This document shows positions 1 through 8,906 of a stretch of DNA of 64,000 nucleotides, piece by piece. The stretch comes from JAKVCB01 sp965243695. Its GTDB lineage: Bacteria > Planctomycetota > Planctomycetia > Pirellulales > Lacipirellulaceae. The stretch is taken from the NCBI GenBank assembly GCA_965243695.1, contig CBDEWC010000014.1, forward strand, positions 434,001 through 498,000, written 5' to 3'. Every line of letters begins with the position of its first letter. The first letter of the stretch is position 1. A program made the position numbers and the translations under genes. The notes beneath the pieces were generated by a model that saw nothing but the letters and a program-made list of their open reading frames with translations, ran no database searches and had not been told where the DNA came from.

Positions 1-260
1 CGGTTGGCAACATCATTGGCGCCGACATTCTAAACGTGCTGTTTGTGGCAGGTGCGGCGGCGGCCGTGACTCCAGCAGGACTTACCGCGGGCCCAGAGTT
101 TTTCCAGTTTCTTTTCCCGGCTATGCTCGGCGTGCTGATTGTATTTCGAGTTGGTACCCTCGTCTGTCCGGAGCGATTACCGCGGCCGTTTGGCGTGGTG
201 TTGCTGGTGGTTTACATCATCGCGATTGCACTTTGCTTTAAGGTGCTGGTCGGCGAATAA
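1..260 (+). CDS. C-terminal end of a Ca2+/Na+ (CaCA family) antiporter, 5' truncated
   Basis: The reading frame is open from base 3 and ends at a stop at 260, so only about 85 C-terminal residues are present. The fragment begins with VGNIIGADILNV, which matches the GN-x-x-G-[SA]-[ND]-x-x-N signature of the second alpha repeat that forms the ion site in calcium/cation antiporters. At least two hydrophobic membrane segments follow. Proteins of this family exchange Na+ or H+ for Ca2+ across the inner membrane. The partner ion cannot be decided from this part. The gene starts left of the window. Confidence 0.8.
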   Translation, partial: VGNIIGADILNVLFVAGAAAAVTPAGLTAGPEFFQFLFPAMLGVLIVFRVGTLVCPERLPRPFGVVLLVVYIIAIALCFKVLVGE

Positions 261-428
261 CTTCGCATCCGAAATCCCTGGCACTGGTGGAGCCGCTTGA
301 GTGAAACCAAGCGTCCCACCACGTCGCAGGCTTTGACCGTGCCGAGCGCTCTTCAAGCTATGGCCGCTGCAAGCACCTTGCGCAGCGATTTCCGAGACAG
401 GATTGAAAGTTGTGAGGGTCCCAACCGC

Positions 429-1454
429 TTAATTGTGCCGGATCAAGAGAATGTCCCCATCTTGGATCACATAATCTTTGTGTTCCGCTCGCATCAGATC
501 GTGCGCCTTGATCTCACGCTCACTTCCGAGGCGAATGAGATCCTCAACATTCATAGTTTCGGCGCGAATAAAGCCCTTGGCCAGGTCGGTGTGGATGCCG
601 TCTGCTGCATCGAGAGCTGTCGAACCACGGGGAATCAGCCAGGTGCGAACTTCTTTGTCGCCGGCTGTGAAGAACAGCATCTGTCCGGAAGTTTCCATCA
701 TGACCCGCACCAACCGTTGGGGATCACTGGGGGTAAGCCCCATTTCTTCGTAGAAGGATGTCCGCTCACTTGCTTCCATCTGGGACAGTTCGCGCTCCAG
801 ATCGAGTGGGATGGTGAGCAGGGGTGTTTCGTCAGGTACCAGTTCGCGGTACTTTTCGGGATCGGCTTCGTCTTCTGACACGTTGATGACAACCAGGCGA
901 GGCTTGTTTGAAAGCAGCTGGAAGGCACGGATCAGTCGCTGCTGCACAGGTGTGAGCTCCAGTCCCCGCAGAGCTTCGCCATTCTCTAAGACATCGCGCA
1001 GTGGTTCTAGCGCTGCCAGTTCCTCGGACAATTCCTCGCGGTTGGCACGGGCCTTTTTGAGCTGCTCCTCGATTCTTTCAATTCGCCTGGCGACCAAGTC
1101 CAAATCTGCCAGCAAAAGATCGTCCTCGAAGCTGGTGAGGTCAGCTGCCGCATCATTGCCGGCAAAGCCAGCGACCACGATCACCAAACAGCTTGCCTCA
1201 CGAATCAGGGCCAGTTTTTGGGCACTTCCCTCGTGACTGCGACTCAATCCTGGCGTGTCGACAATTTCGAGCGCGGCCATGGTGATCTTTTTCGGCTGGT
1301 AGATTGTACACAGGCCATCAACATGGGCTTCGGGAATTGGCACCATGGCACTTTGAATCGTATGCGCAAGGGCCGGGTCGGACGGTTCGCCCGTAAGCCA
1401 CTCGAACAGGGTGCTCTTTCCAGAGCCTTGATAGCCGACGATACCGGTTTTCAT
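429..1454 (-). CDS. YchF-like P-loop ATPase (OBG family) with C-terminal TGS-like domain
   Basis: The 341-residue protein opens with a Walker A motif GYQGSGKST at residues 7-15 and has a DTPG switch motif near residue 66. The NKxD base-recognition motif is replaced by an NVSEDE-type motif. That change is the hallmark of YchF, which prefers ATP to GTP. A coiled-coil segment (about 125-160) and a C-terminal DUF933/TGS-like domain (LGSEREIKAHDLMR region to the end) complete the YchF layout. YchF proteins bind ribosomes and modulate translation and stress responses. The sequence diverges from canonical YchF and may be a second paralogue. It stands alone, convergent with the antiporter gene. Confidence 0.85.
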   Translation of the reverse strand: MKTGIVGYQGSGKSTLFEWLTGEPSDPALAHTIQSAMVPIPEAHVDGLCTIYQPKKITMAALEIVDTPGLSRSHEGSAQKLALIREASCLVIVVAGFAGNDAAADLTSFEDDLLLADLDLVARRIERIEEQLKKARANREELSEELAALEPLRDVLENGEALRGLELTPVQQRLIRAFQLLSNKPRLVVINVSEDEADPEKYRELVPDETPLLTIPLDLERELSQMEASERTSFYEEMGLTPSDPQRLVRVMMETSGQMLFFTAGDKEVRTWLIPRGSTALDAADGIHTDLAKGFIRAETMNVEDLIRLGSEREIKAHDLMRAEHKDYVIQDGDILLIRHN

Positions 1455-1626
1455 TGGCGAAATCTCCAGATGATGGTCACACGTGCCAGTTCCTCAGTTG
1501 AGGAATATCTCAGGCAAAGCGATTCCTAGAAACATTCGAGGGGTGAAAGAACCCCAATAGGTCTGAAATCATGACATCAACAGTGCTACTAAAGCAAGAT
1601 GCTGTCGACGAGAAGGGAGATTTACA

Positions 1627-1848
1627 CTAGCTCATTTTTCGAACACGCCGGCGGTGGATGCCGTTAATACGCATCGTGCTGCGGCGTTGGTGCGATTTAT
1701 TGCGGTGCCGACCCTTCAGAGAAGAAGCCGCATTGCCGACAGGCATGAGGCCTTCACGTGAGCGAAAGATTTTTTCCCGAGGATCGAACCCTTCCTCGTC
1801 GGGTTGATACTCGTAGTCGTCGAAGTCCCGGTGGGAGACGGTAGACAT
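1627..1848 (-). CDS. small highly basic protein of unknown function
   Basis: The start is set at the ATG ending at 1848 because an AAGGAAC ribosome site lies just upstream; a longer frame to 1893 lacks one. The product has 73 residues. The N-terminal half is acidic and aromatic (MSTVSHRDFDDYEYQPDEE). The C-terminal half is strongly basic and ends in GIHRRRVRKMS. This split charge and the arginine-rich tail suggest nucleic-acid or ribosome binding, but I recognise no named family. It is possibly a conserved planctomycete small protein. Confidence 0.6.
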   Translation of the reverse strand: MSTVSHRDFDDYEYQPDEEGFDPREKIFRSREGLMPVGNAASSLKGRHRNKSHQRRSTMRINGIHRRRVRKMS

Positions 1849-2283
1849 GGAAGGGTTCCTTTGTAATTTCCTGCCAACAGGCAATGCCGGCACATCCTCC
1901 CAGACACACTTCTGTACGTGTCGGGCGATGGGTTTGTGCGGCTCAGTTTTCTTTTTTTTCTGCTGACATGTTTTTCCGCCAGGACAAGCTTTTCAGACGG
2001 CCTGAGACGCCCTGGTTTCCGTCAAAAAGGCCACCTTATGAAGTCTTCAGCGCAAAATCACTTCAGGCGTCGATTCGCCCAGAATTTTTGTGGAATTATC
2101 TGCTCATTCAGTCAAAAGATGACGACCGCAATCAGAAAAGGGTTCAAAACACCAAGAAACATCGATAGGTCGAACCTCCCTCCTGGCCGGTTGGACCGTC
2201 CTGGCGGAGTATGTGGCGTGTCGTGATAATAGGGGTCGCTGGTCACTTCAACTGCACGGGCTAACCACGATGAGGATTCCATA
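1849..2283. other. intergenic region, no gene recognised
   Basis: About 435 bases separate the small basic protein from the divergent peptidase gene. The stretch holds a pyrimidine-rich run around 1949-1963. Short frames on both strands have no recognisable composition or ribosome sites. Promoters for both flanking genes should lie here, but I see no convincing -35/-10 pair. Confidence 0.5.
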
Positions 2284-4443
2284 GTGTCGGGCGATGCCAT
2301 TCGGGGTGCGTGTAGGTGTAGTACGACCAGCGGAACCATGTTTCTAGTGCTGCTGTCACCAATGACCTTTGCCACCGAGCCCATGAACACTCCAACCTCC
2401 AGACAGGTCGACCAGGTTGACCTGATTCATGGAACCCGCGTTGCCGACCCCTACCGGTGGCTCGAATCCGATGTTCGCGAGTCGGCGGAAGTTGCCGAGT
2501 GGGTGGCGGCAGAGAACACAGTGGCGCGGGCCTACCTGGACGCAATACCCGAGCGCGAGCCAATCATTAAGAGACTCACGCAACTGTGGAACGTTGCCCG
2601 ATACGGAATTCCGACCCATGCGGGTGAAAAATATTTCTATTCCAAGAATGATGGGCTCCAGAACCAATCGGTACTTTACGTTGCCGGGTCGTACGATACT
2701 GAAGGCGAGGTCCTGATCGACCCGAACCGGTGGTCTGAAGATGGCACCACCTCCCTTGCCGGCTACGAACCGAGTGACGACGGTCAATACGTGGCCTATC
2801 AAAAAAGTGAAGCCGGTTCCGATTGGCGCACGATTCGCATACTTAACGTCGAGTCGCGTGAATTGCTCGACGACCAACTACGCTGGGTAAAATTTAGTCC
2901 TATTCGATGGAACCAGGAGGGTACCGGTTTCTATTACAACCGCTATCCGGAACCGGATGAAGGTGAAACATACCAATCAGTCGTACTCAACCAAATGGTT
3001 TATTTCCATAGGATTGGGACTTCGCAGGGAGAAGACCAACTCGTTTATCAGCGGCCTGATCACCCGGACTGGCATTTTTTTGCCGAGCCGACCGAAGATG
3101 GCAGGTATCTGCTGCTCACCATCGAAAAAAGCACCGACGAGAAAAACCAACTCCACTATCGTCCCATCAGCGAGGCGGATTCCCCGTGGCGACCGCTCAT
3201 CACCGATTTTGACAACCAGTTTTACCCCGTCGGGAGTACAGGGCAACGCTTGTTTCTGTTGACCGATTACGAGGCTCCCACAAAACGGCTTGTCGTGATG
3301 GATGTGGAGCGCCCTGGGCGTCAAAACCTCGTCGAGATATTGCCGGCAAGTTCGGCCACGCTGGAGTCGGTGAGCCTGATCGATGACCAGCTTGTGGCCA
3401 CCTATTTGGAAGATGTGTTGTCGCGTATCAGTATTTTTTCACTGGCAGGTGCGCATCAACGCAACGTCCAATTGCCTGGAACGGGTAGTGCGGCAGGTTT
3501 TGCCGGAAAAATGACCGACACCGAAACGTTTTTCAGCTTTACCAGTTACAACACCCCGACCGGCATCTACCGGTACGACATGCGCACGGGACAATCCGAG
3601 TTGATTCGGCAACCTACGATCGATTTCGATCCGGAGGATTACCACGTGGAACAGGTCTTTTACGCAAGCAAAGACGGAACCCGAATCCCGATGTTTCTGG
3701 CGCATCGAAAGGGGCTCAAGCGGGACGGAGACAATCCGACCTTGCTGTACGGATATGGTGGATTTTCGATTTCGCTGACCCCCTATTTTTCAGTGAGCCG
3801 GCTTGCCTGGATGGAGATGGGTGGCATCATGGCGATCGCCAATCTCCGTGGTGGGGGCGAGTATGGGGAAGACTGGCATCTCGCCGGGAAGCTCGAAAAG
3901 AAACAAAACGTATTTGACGACTTCATTGCTGCTGCCGAGTGGCTGGTTCAACAGAAATATACGCGGCCCGAGCGGCTCGCGATTCAAGGTGGTAGCAATG
4001 GGGGGTTGCTGGTTGGTGCCGTGATGACCCAACGTCCGGAACTATTTGGTGCTTGTTTGCCAGCGGTCGGTGTGATGGATATGTTGCGGTTCCACCAGTT
4101 TACCGCCGGTCGATTTTGGACCACCGAATACGGCTCGGCGGATGACCCGGAACAATTCAAGACCCTGTTGGACTATTCTCCCTATCACAACATCAAGCCA
4201 GGTCGCAGTTATCCGGCAACGCTGATCACAACCGCCGATACGGATGATCGCGTGGTGCCGATGCACAGTTTCAAGTTTGCTGCGGCTTTGCAAAACGCCC
4301 AGGCGGGCCCAGCGCCCATTTTGATTCACATCGAAACCCGGGCAGGCCATGGCGCCGGGACTCCCACTACCAAACAGATTGAACAGGCGGCCGATTTGTG
4401 GGCATTTCTGGTCCAGAATTTGGGAATGAAGCGCACCCATTGA
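2284..4443 (+). CDS. prolyl oligopeptidase family serine peptidase (S9A)
   Basis: The 719-residue protein has the two-part S9A layout: an N-terminal seven-bladed propeller (about 40-430) and a C-terminal alpha/beta hydrolase domain. The nucleophile is Ser571 in GGSNGGLLVG, the Asp lies in TADTDDRVV near 655, and the His is His689 in RAGHGAG. Upstream of the nucleophile are the typical YGYGGF and NLRGGGEYG motifs. The GTG at 2284 has GAGG upstream and gives a signal-peptide-like N-terminus ending in LLSPMTFA. An ATG at 2338 is an alternative start. Export suggests cleavage of proline-containing peptides in the periplasm. Confidence 0.93.
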   Translation: MSGDAIRGACRCSTTSGTMFLVLLSPMTFATEPMNTPTSRQVDQVDLIHGTRVADPYRWLESDVRESAEVAEWVAAENTVARAYLDAIPEREPIIKRLTQLWNVARYGIPTHAGEKYFYSKNDGLQNQSVLYVAGSYDTEGEVLIDPNRWSEDGTTSLAGYEPSDDGQYVAYQKSEAGSDWRTIRILNVESRELLDDQLRWVKFSPIRWNQEGTGFYYNRYPEPDEGETYQSVVLNQMVYFHRIGTSQGEDQLVYQRPDHPDWHFFAEPTEDGRYLLLTIEKSTDEKNQLHYRPISEADSPWRPLITDFDNQFYPVGSTGQRLFLLTDYEAPTKRLVVMDVERPGRQNLVEILPASSATLESVSLIDDQLVATYLEDVLSRISIFSLAGAHQRNVQLPGTGSAAGFAGKMTDTETFFSFTSYNTPTGIYRYDMRTGQSELIRQPTIDFDPEDYHVEQVFYASKDGTRIPMFLAHRKGLKRDGDNPTLLYGYGGFSISLTPYFSVSRLAWMEMGGIMAIANLRGGGEYGEDWHLAGKLEKKQNVFDDFIAAAEWLVQQKYTRPERLAIQGGSNGGLLVGAVMTQRPELFGACLPAVGVMDMLRFHQFTAGRFWTTEYGSADDPEQFKTLLDYSPYHNIKPGRSYPATLITTADTDDRVVPMHSFKFAAALQNAQAGPAPILIHIETRAGHGAGTPTTKQIEQAADLWAFLVQNLGMKRTH

Positions 4444-4501
4444 CCAGCACCCACTCCCTCTTGAGTGGCATGCGAAAGGACCATCTGGCCAGGAGACCTG
4501 G

Positions 4502-4963
4502 TCATTTGCTCTGTAGCGCAAAGACCACGTCTTCGCTGGGAGGAACCTCCTGCTCAAGGATCGTTTTGCCCGGGTGGCTGTAGCGCGGGGCGATGGTGAC
4601 CAGTGGGCCGATCGGTTTCTGGCGCCTGCTGGCGGCTCGCATCGCCTCCTGGACGTTCGTGGCGACGATACCCGGATCGGCCTCGGGTACCGACCGCACG
4701 ACGACCTTGTATTTGCCAGCCAAGGCCCCATCGCGGGGCTTAAAGGTCGAAAGACGAAACAGACCGTTGGCATCAGTGGTGCCCAGTGCATCTCTCCCGC
4801 CTGGATCCTGGGCCAAAAATTGCACGGTTGCCCTGGCAAGCGGCCGGCCGTCAAGCGTGACCGTTCCGTGCACCGGGTTGGTTGTTGCTTCTCTGCCACA
4901 TCCGGCCAGGGCGATCAGCCCGACCAGCGACGCCATTGGCCAGGGGAAATGGGTTCGGAACAT
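4502..4963 (-). CDS. small lipoprotein with transthyretin/carboxypeptidase-regulatory-like fold
   Basis: A GGAGGAG ribosome site lies just before the ATG. The first 23 residues form a lipoprotein signal ending in the lipobox LAGC. The rest carries the VHGTVTLDGRPLARATVQF pattern and a TTDANGLFRLS stretch, typical of the single beta-sandwich domain found in many planctomycete lipoproteins. It follows the DUF1559 gene by 21 bases on the same strand, a common pairing in this phylum. A structural or surface-assembly role is likely, but the exact function is unknown. Confidence 0.8.
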   Translation of the reverse strand: MFRTHFPWPMASLVGLIALAGCGREATTNPVHGTVTLDGRPLARATVQFLAQDPGGRDALGTTDANGLFRLSTFKPRDGALAGKYKVVVRSVPEADPGIVATNVQEAMRAASRRQKPIGPLVTIAPRYSHPGKTILEQEVPPSEDVVFALQSK

Positions 4964-4984
4964 CGGCTCCTCCGGTCGTGCCGG

Positions 4985-6061
4985 TCAGGGAATGGTATTC
5001 ATCTGTTGGCCGTCATGACGGCAACCAAAATACTGATACGTTTTATGGTCGATCATCTCGGAGAGGAATCGTACTGATCCGTCAACCAGGGCAAAGACAG
5101 TCCCGCCCGGGTGGTTCGATTTGAATCCCCAGGTCACACTCCAGTTCCACAGGCAGTGGTTTGGGTCGGGACAGTACTGGGTTTCGCCCCAGCCGGAACT
5201 GACCGGGACCGGATCGATCCGCCAGTTGATCGGCTGAATCGTCTGGCCCTGGGCCACAGAATTTCCGCCCGCCCAACCATAGATCAAGCCCGGTCCCACT
5301 TTCTGGTACCGCTGGAACTCGGAGAACTCGGGCAAGAGTTCGCCCAACAGGAGGGTTTTGCTAGTCCCGTCGGTCACGTTGTGGATGCGGATCGTGGTCC
5401 CGCCGCGGGCAAACATGCCCCGGACCATTGAAAGGGCAGGGGGTTCATAGCGTCCTGTCACGGGATTCTGGACCGGACTGCCCCAACTTGCGCTGGGGCC
5501 ATAGCCGATATGGGTAGGCGGATTGAGTGCCGGCGGAACCCCATCGGTGCGGCTGACCTGGCCGTTGCAGTGCAGTTGGAACGGAGCGTCGTAGTGGCTA
5601 TACGTGCTGTTGCACTGCGGACCGGTAGAGCCGACGTAGTTGTGATACCGCCCATCATAACGTTCCCAGCCATCACTTGGGCAACGGGCCAGGGCCAGGT
5701 AGGCAGGCAAGAGACCCTGGCGGGCCGCCTCTTCGAGGCTGCCGGTGGCCACGATGGCGTCATAGATACTGCTTTGTTCGGTGTACACAAGAACCTGGAG
5801 CAACCAACTGGTGTTGCCTCCATTCGGGAAAGTACCGTCATACGCATTCCCTCGAGGGAATGTGCCGTGGGTACTTTCGAAGTTAATGCAGCCCAGTGCC
5901 AATTGCTTGAGGTTATTCATACATTGGGTCCGCCGCGCCGCCTCGCGGGCCGCTTGGACAGCTGGCAATAAGAGCGCAATGAGGATGCCGATGATGGCAA
6001 TCACCACCAGCAGTTCGACCAGTGTAAAGCCGTGCAGGGGCCGGGAGGTAGGACGTCGCAT
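4985..6061 (-). CDS. DUF1559 family protein with type IV pilin-like N-terminus
   Basis: The ATG at 6061 has AAGG eight bases upstream; a TTG one codon earlier is less likely. After a short leader comes the prepilin peptidase site HGFTLVELLVV and a long hydrophobic helix, then AAREAARRTQCMNNLKQ, the DUF1559 signature. The C-terminal HPGGTVFALVDGSVRF segment is the H-x9-DG tail that ends these proteins. They are planctomycete-specific pseudopilin-like proteins, present in many copies per genome, with unclear roles in cell-surface or secretion structures. It is co-oriented with the following lipoprotein gene. Confidence 0.93.
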   Translation of the reverse strand: MRRPTSRPLHGFTLVELLVVIAIIGILIALLLPAVQAAREAARRTQCMNNLKQLALGCINFESTHGTFPRGNAYDGTFPNGGNTSWLLQVLVYTEQSSIYDAIVATGSLEEAARQGLLPAYLALARCPSDGWERYDGRYHNYVGSTGPQCNSTYSHYDAPFQLHCNGQVSRTDGVPPALNPPTHIGYGPSASWGSPVQNPVTGRYEPPALSMVRGMFARGGTTIRIHNVTDGTSKTLLLGELLPEFSEFQRYQKVGPGLIYGWAGGNSVAQGQTIQPINWRIDPVPVSSGWGETQYCPDPNHCLWNWSVTWGFKSNHPGGTVFALVDGSVRFLSEMIDHKTYQYFGCRHDGQQMNTIP

Positions 6062-6426
6062 CAATTTACCTTGCCAGGTCGGGGTGAAGCCGTGTTGATG
6101 GGGAGCGTTTTCCTTTGAGGTTTACCTTTTGGGGTGACCTCCGGCGGTTCTATTCATTGTAGTTGGGCACCAAGGACCAAACTAGCGGATTTGGCCCCCA
6201 TCGAAACCTACAACCCGCCCTCGCTAAAACATATCGCGTCTGGGCGGGCGGGAAGAAAAACGTTACCTTTCTGAGAGATGTCGCTTTCCCCCGCACGCCC
6301 TTCGAGGACCACGGCCAGGGGGCTGATTCGGCAACACGGACTGCCGAAGCAGTCCAAAGGCGCGAATCGCGGTAGCGTCACCTGCCAGCCTGTTTTTTTC
6401 AACAACCCTGTTTTTCAGGCAATCTC
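6062..6426. other. intergenic region, no gene recognised
   Basis: About 365 bases lie between the divergent DUF1559 and TerC-family genes. A 65-residue frame on the minus strand (6208-6405) has no recognisable motif and no ribosome site, so I do not call it. No hairpin with a U-tract and no riboswitch motif was evident. Confidence 0.5.
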
Positions 6427-7227
6427 ATGCAAGATCTATTCACGCTCCACAATTTGTTTACGCTCGGCATGTTAATCCTACTCCAGGCGGTGCTGGGATT
6501 TGACAACCTACTTTACATCTCCATTGAGTCGAAACGGGTTGCCGAACCGTACCAGTCCTTGGTCCGCCGCTGGGGAATTGGACTGGCGATTATTTTGCGA
6601 CTGGTTCTGCTGTTTGTATTGTTGACTGCGATCAGCTATTTCCAGAAACCTTTCTTCGAACTGCACTTTGTGGGGATCTTCGAGGGTACTTTCAATGTGC
6701 ACAGCGCCATTGTGCTGGTCGGCGGCGCATTCATTATTTACACCGCGGTGAAGGAAATCATGCACATGTTGACCATTCATGATATTGGCCATGATGACAA
6801 GAGCAGCCAGAAGACGGTTGGGCATGCGGTCTTCTGGATCGTACTGATGAATCTTGTGTTTTCCTTCGATTCGATTCTGAGTGCCATTGCGCTCAGCGAG
6901 GTCTTTGTGGTGATTGCCACATCAATCGTGATTGGGGGCCTGCTCATGATTTTGCTGGCGGACCATGTGGCCGAGTTTCTCAAGAAAAACCGGATGTACG
7001 AGGTGCTCGGCCTGTTCATCCTGTTTGTTGTTGGCGTGATGCTCGTCTCGGAAGGAGGACACCTGGCCAAGGTTCACTTGTTTGGGTACGTGGTAGAACC
7101 GATGGCCAAGAGCACTTTCTATTTTGTGATTGGGATCCTGGTGATCGTGGACCTCGTACAAAGTCGCTATCAAAAGAAATTGCTGGCACTCCAGAAAAAA
7201 CACCAACAGCCACTGCCGACCGAATGA
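6427..7227 (+). CDS. TerC family integral membrane protein
   Basis: The 266-residue protein has seven or more hydrophobic segments. It carries the paired acidic motifs of the TerC/Alx/YkoY family, GFDNLLYISIES near residues 24-35 and VFSFDSILSAIAL near 143-155, which place aspartates inside membrane helices. Members are linked to metal-ion (often Mn2+) export and tellurite resistance. The cytoplasmic loop with HDIGHDD is histidine and acid rich. The gene stands alone between divergent and convergent neighbours. No strong ribosome site is seen before the ATG. Confidence 0.88.
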   Translation: MQDLFTLHNLFTLGMLILLQAVLGFDNLLYISIESKRVAEPYQSLVRRWGIGLAIILRLVLLFVLLTAISYFQKPFFELHFVGIFEGTFNVHSAIVLVGGAFIIYTAVKEIMHMLTIHDIGHDDKSSQKTVGHAVFWIVLMNLVFSFDSILSAIALSEVFVVIATSIVIGGLLMILLADHVAEFLKKNRMYEVLGLFILFVVGVMLVSEGGHLAKVHLFGYVVEPMAKSTFYFVIGILVIVDLVQSRYQKKLLALQKKHQQPLPTE

Positions 7228-7272
7228 GTTCCGGCCAAGTTATGGTATGAGGTGTAAAACAGACGAAGGCCG

Positions 7273-8604
7273 TCAGTAGGTTTCAATCAGCTGCGAAACT
7301 TCTTCCTCAAGAGAAAGTGACCCAAGCGCAAGTGCCTCTTCTTGCTTCACGCGAACGTAGGCCTCGGCCAGCTCTGGGCCCAACACCTCCAGCAGAACCG
7401 GGTCACTTTCAAGTGCTGCCACTGCCGCGTCGAGCGATGCAGGTAAGGCTTCGATGCCTCGGGCATTGCGTTGGGCCTCGTCGAGATTTCCCGCATCCAC
7501 TTCGACGGCCTCGGGCAAACCAAGCTCGCGCTTAATGCCGTCCAGTCCAGCCCCAATCAGACCTGCCAGCGAGAGATAGGGGTTAGCCGATGCATCCGAG
7601 ACCTTCAGTTCGATGTTGGTGGGTCCTCCCATACGCGAGGTCGGCACGCGGAGGGCAGCCTCCTTGTGGTCGTAGCCCCAAATCTGGTACGCACCTGCCC
7701 ATGCGCCCGGCCGGATACGCCGGAACGAATTGGTCGAGGGTGACGTCAGCGCACAGAGGCCCGGAAGATGTTCGAGCACACCCGCCAGAAACGCTGCGCT
7801 GAGAGGTGCGAGGTTCGGGCCATCGGCTGTCAGGTTTTGGTCTTTCTGCCAGAGACTGAAGTGAAGATGCCAGCCGTTTCCCGACTCATTCTCGAAGACC
7901 AGCGGCAGCGGTGTAGCGATCAGATTGTGCCCTAGCCCAACGGCCGAGAGCGTTTCGCGGACGGCTACAAAATGATCGGCCGATTGCATGGGGTCTGCGT
8001 GCAACGTCGCAATTTCGAATTGACTGGGTCCAGCTTCCTTCAGTATCGATTCTACGGTGATACCCTGGGCCTCCAGGGCAAGAGCCATCTCGTCGAGGAT
8101 GGGCCCAGCCTTGTCGAGCCCGTGGGTCGCCGCATAGTGGGACTCTTCGAAGTGCTCGGGGCCGTTTTCGCCGCGACGCAACAGCATGAATTCGTGCTCG
8201 AAAGCAGCCTCCATGTGAAGGCCACCTTCGGCCAGAACCCGCAATTGCCGGGTCAGCGCGGTACGCGGGCAATAGGGCCAGGGTTTGCCCTCTGCAGTGA
8301 CGAAAGCACCCATGACCGAGCCATGGCCCTCCTGCCATGGCAGCGAACGAAAACTCTTACTGTCGGGTACGAGCCACACCTGGCCCACAGCACCAATGGG
8401 AAGCCCCACTGCCACACTGTCTTGATGCACAGGCACGGCCTGCACGCCACTGGCCAAACCCAGACCTTTTGCGGCCAGTTCGCGAAAGTGCGTTGTGCTC
8501 AGCGCATGCGAACGATAGATACCCGCGTTATCTACCCAACCCAGGCGCACGAACCGCAGGCCCGAGTCGGAAACCATGCGCGCCAGATCGTCTGATTCAC
8601 TCAT
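7273..8604 (-). CDS. glutamine synthetase family ligase (gamma-glutamyl ligase type)
   Basis: The ATG at 8604 is preferred to a TTG at 8616, which sits too close to the GAGAGG site. The 443-residue protein shows glutamine synthetase catalytic motifs: AAFEHEFMLL (metal-binding Glu), GPSQFEI, NGWHLHFSLW (ATP/metal His), KEAALRVP and ELKVSDASANPYL. The short N-terminal domain and divergence from GlnA fit gamma-glutamylpolyamine or other amine ligases (PuuA/GlnT-like) as well as true glutamine synthesis. It lies downstream of tRNA-Sec on the same strand. No polyamine genes adjoin, so the amine substrate is open. Confidence 0.88.
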   Translation of the reverse strand: MSESDDLARMVSDSGLRFVRLGWVDNAGIYRSHALSTTHFRELAAKGLGLASGVQAVPVHQDSVAVGLPIGAVGQVWLVPDSKSFRSLPWQEGHGSVMGAFVTAEGKPWPYCPRTALTRQLRVLAEGGLHMEAAFEHEFMLLRRGENGPEHFEESHYAATHGLDKAGPILDEMALALEAQGITVESILKEAGPSQFEIATLHADPMQSADHFVAVRETLSAVGLGHNLIATPLPLVFENESGNGWHLHFSLWQKDQNLTADGPNLAPLSAAFLAGVLEHLPGLCALTSPSTNSFRRIRPGAWAGAYQIWGYDHKEAALRVPTSRMGGPTNIELKVSDASANPYLSLAGLIGAGLDGIKRELGLPEAVEVDAGNLDEAQRNARGIEALPASLDAAVAALESDPVLLEVLGPELAEAYVRVKQEEALALGSLSLEEEVSQLIETY

Positions 8605-8763
8605 ACTCAAGTCCAAGCCTCTCTAGCTGATTTTCGTTCCATTTTATCGCGGCCTGTTCCCATCAGATCGGGTGGCGGGAATAGCGATAGAGTCGACAGG
8701 AACACTTTTTCGGCGATTTGATTTCAAGGCCGCAGTTTTTTCCGGGTGGTGAAGCATAGAAAG

Positions 8764-8861
8764 CGGGAGTGGATGGGAATCGAACCCACCTGAGGGCTGT
8801 TGCGACAGTCCCCACAACGGGTTTGAAACCCGCGGCCGCCACCAGGCGTGCAAACACTCCC
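8764..8861 (-). tRNA. selC: tRNA-Sec, anticodon UCA
   Basis: Read on the minus strand, the 98-base RNA has the acceptor stem GGGAGTG/CACTCCC, with an eighth position that would be a U.C mismatch. It has a six-pair D-stem containing a bulged A and a four-base D-loop. The anticodon loop is TTTCAAA, giving anticodon UCA (8824-8826), which reads UGA. A long variable arm and a five-pair T-arm with GTTCGATTC follow. The long acceptor/T-arm stack, extended D-stem and UCA anticodon identify selenocysteine tRNA. CCA is not encoded. selA and selB lie immediately upstream on the same strand. Confidence 0.95.
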
Positions 8862-8906
8862 ATCATAAGAGAATGATATCCGATCCTGTTTCGGAGAGTT
8901 TCAAGG

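Noticed and set aside
297..878. Plus-strand frame of 193 codons overlapping the YchF-like gene
   Set aside because: It is antisense to a protein with clear GTPase motifs, and its own translation has no recognisable family pattern.
8764..8861. Serine or leucine tRNA (long variable arm)
   Set aside because: The anticodon is UCA reading UGA, the D-stem is extended, and selA/selB adjoin.
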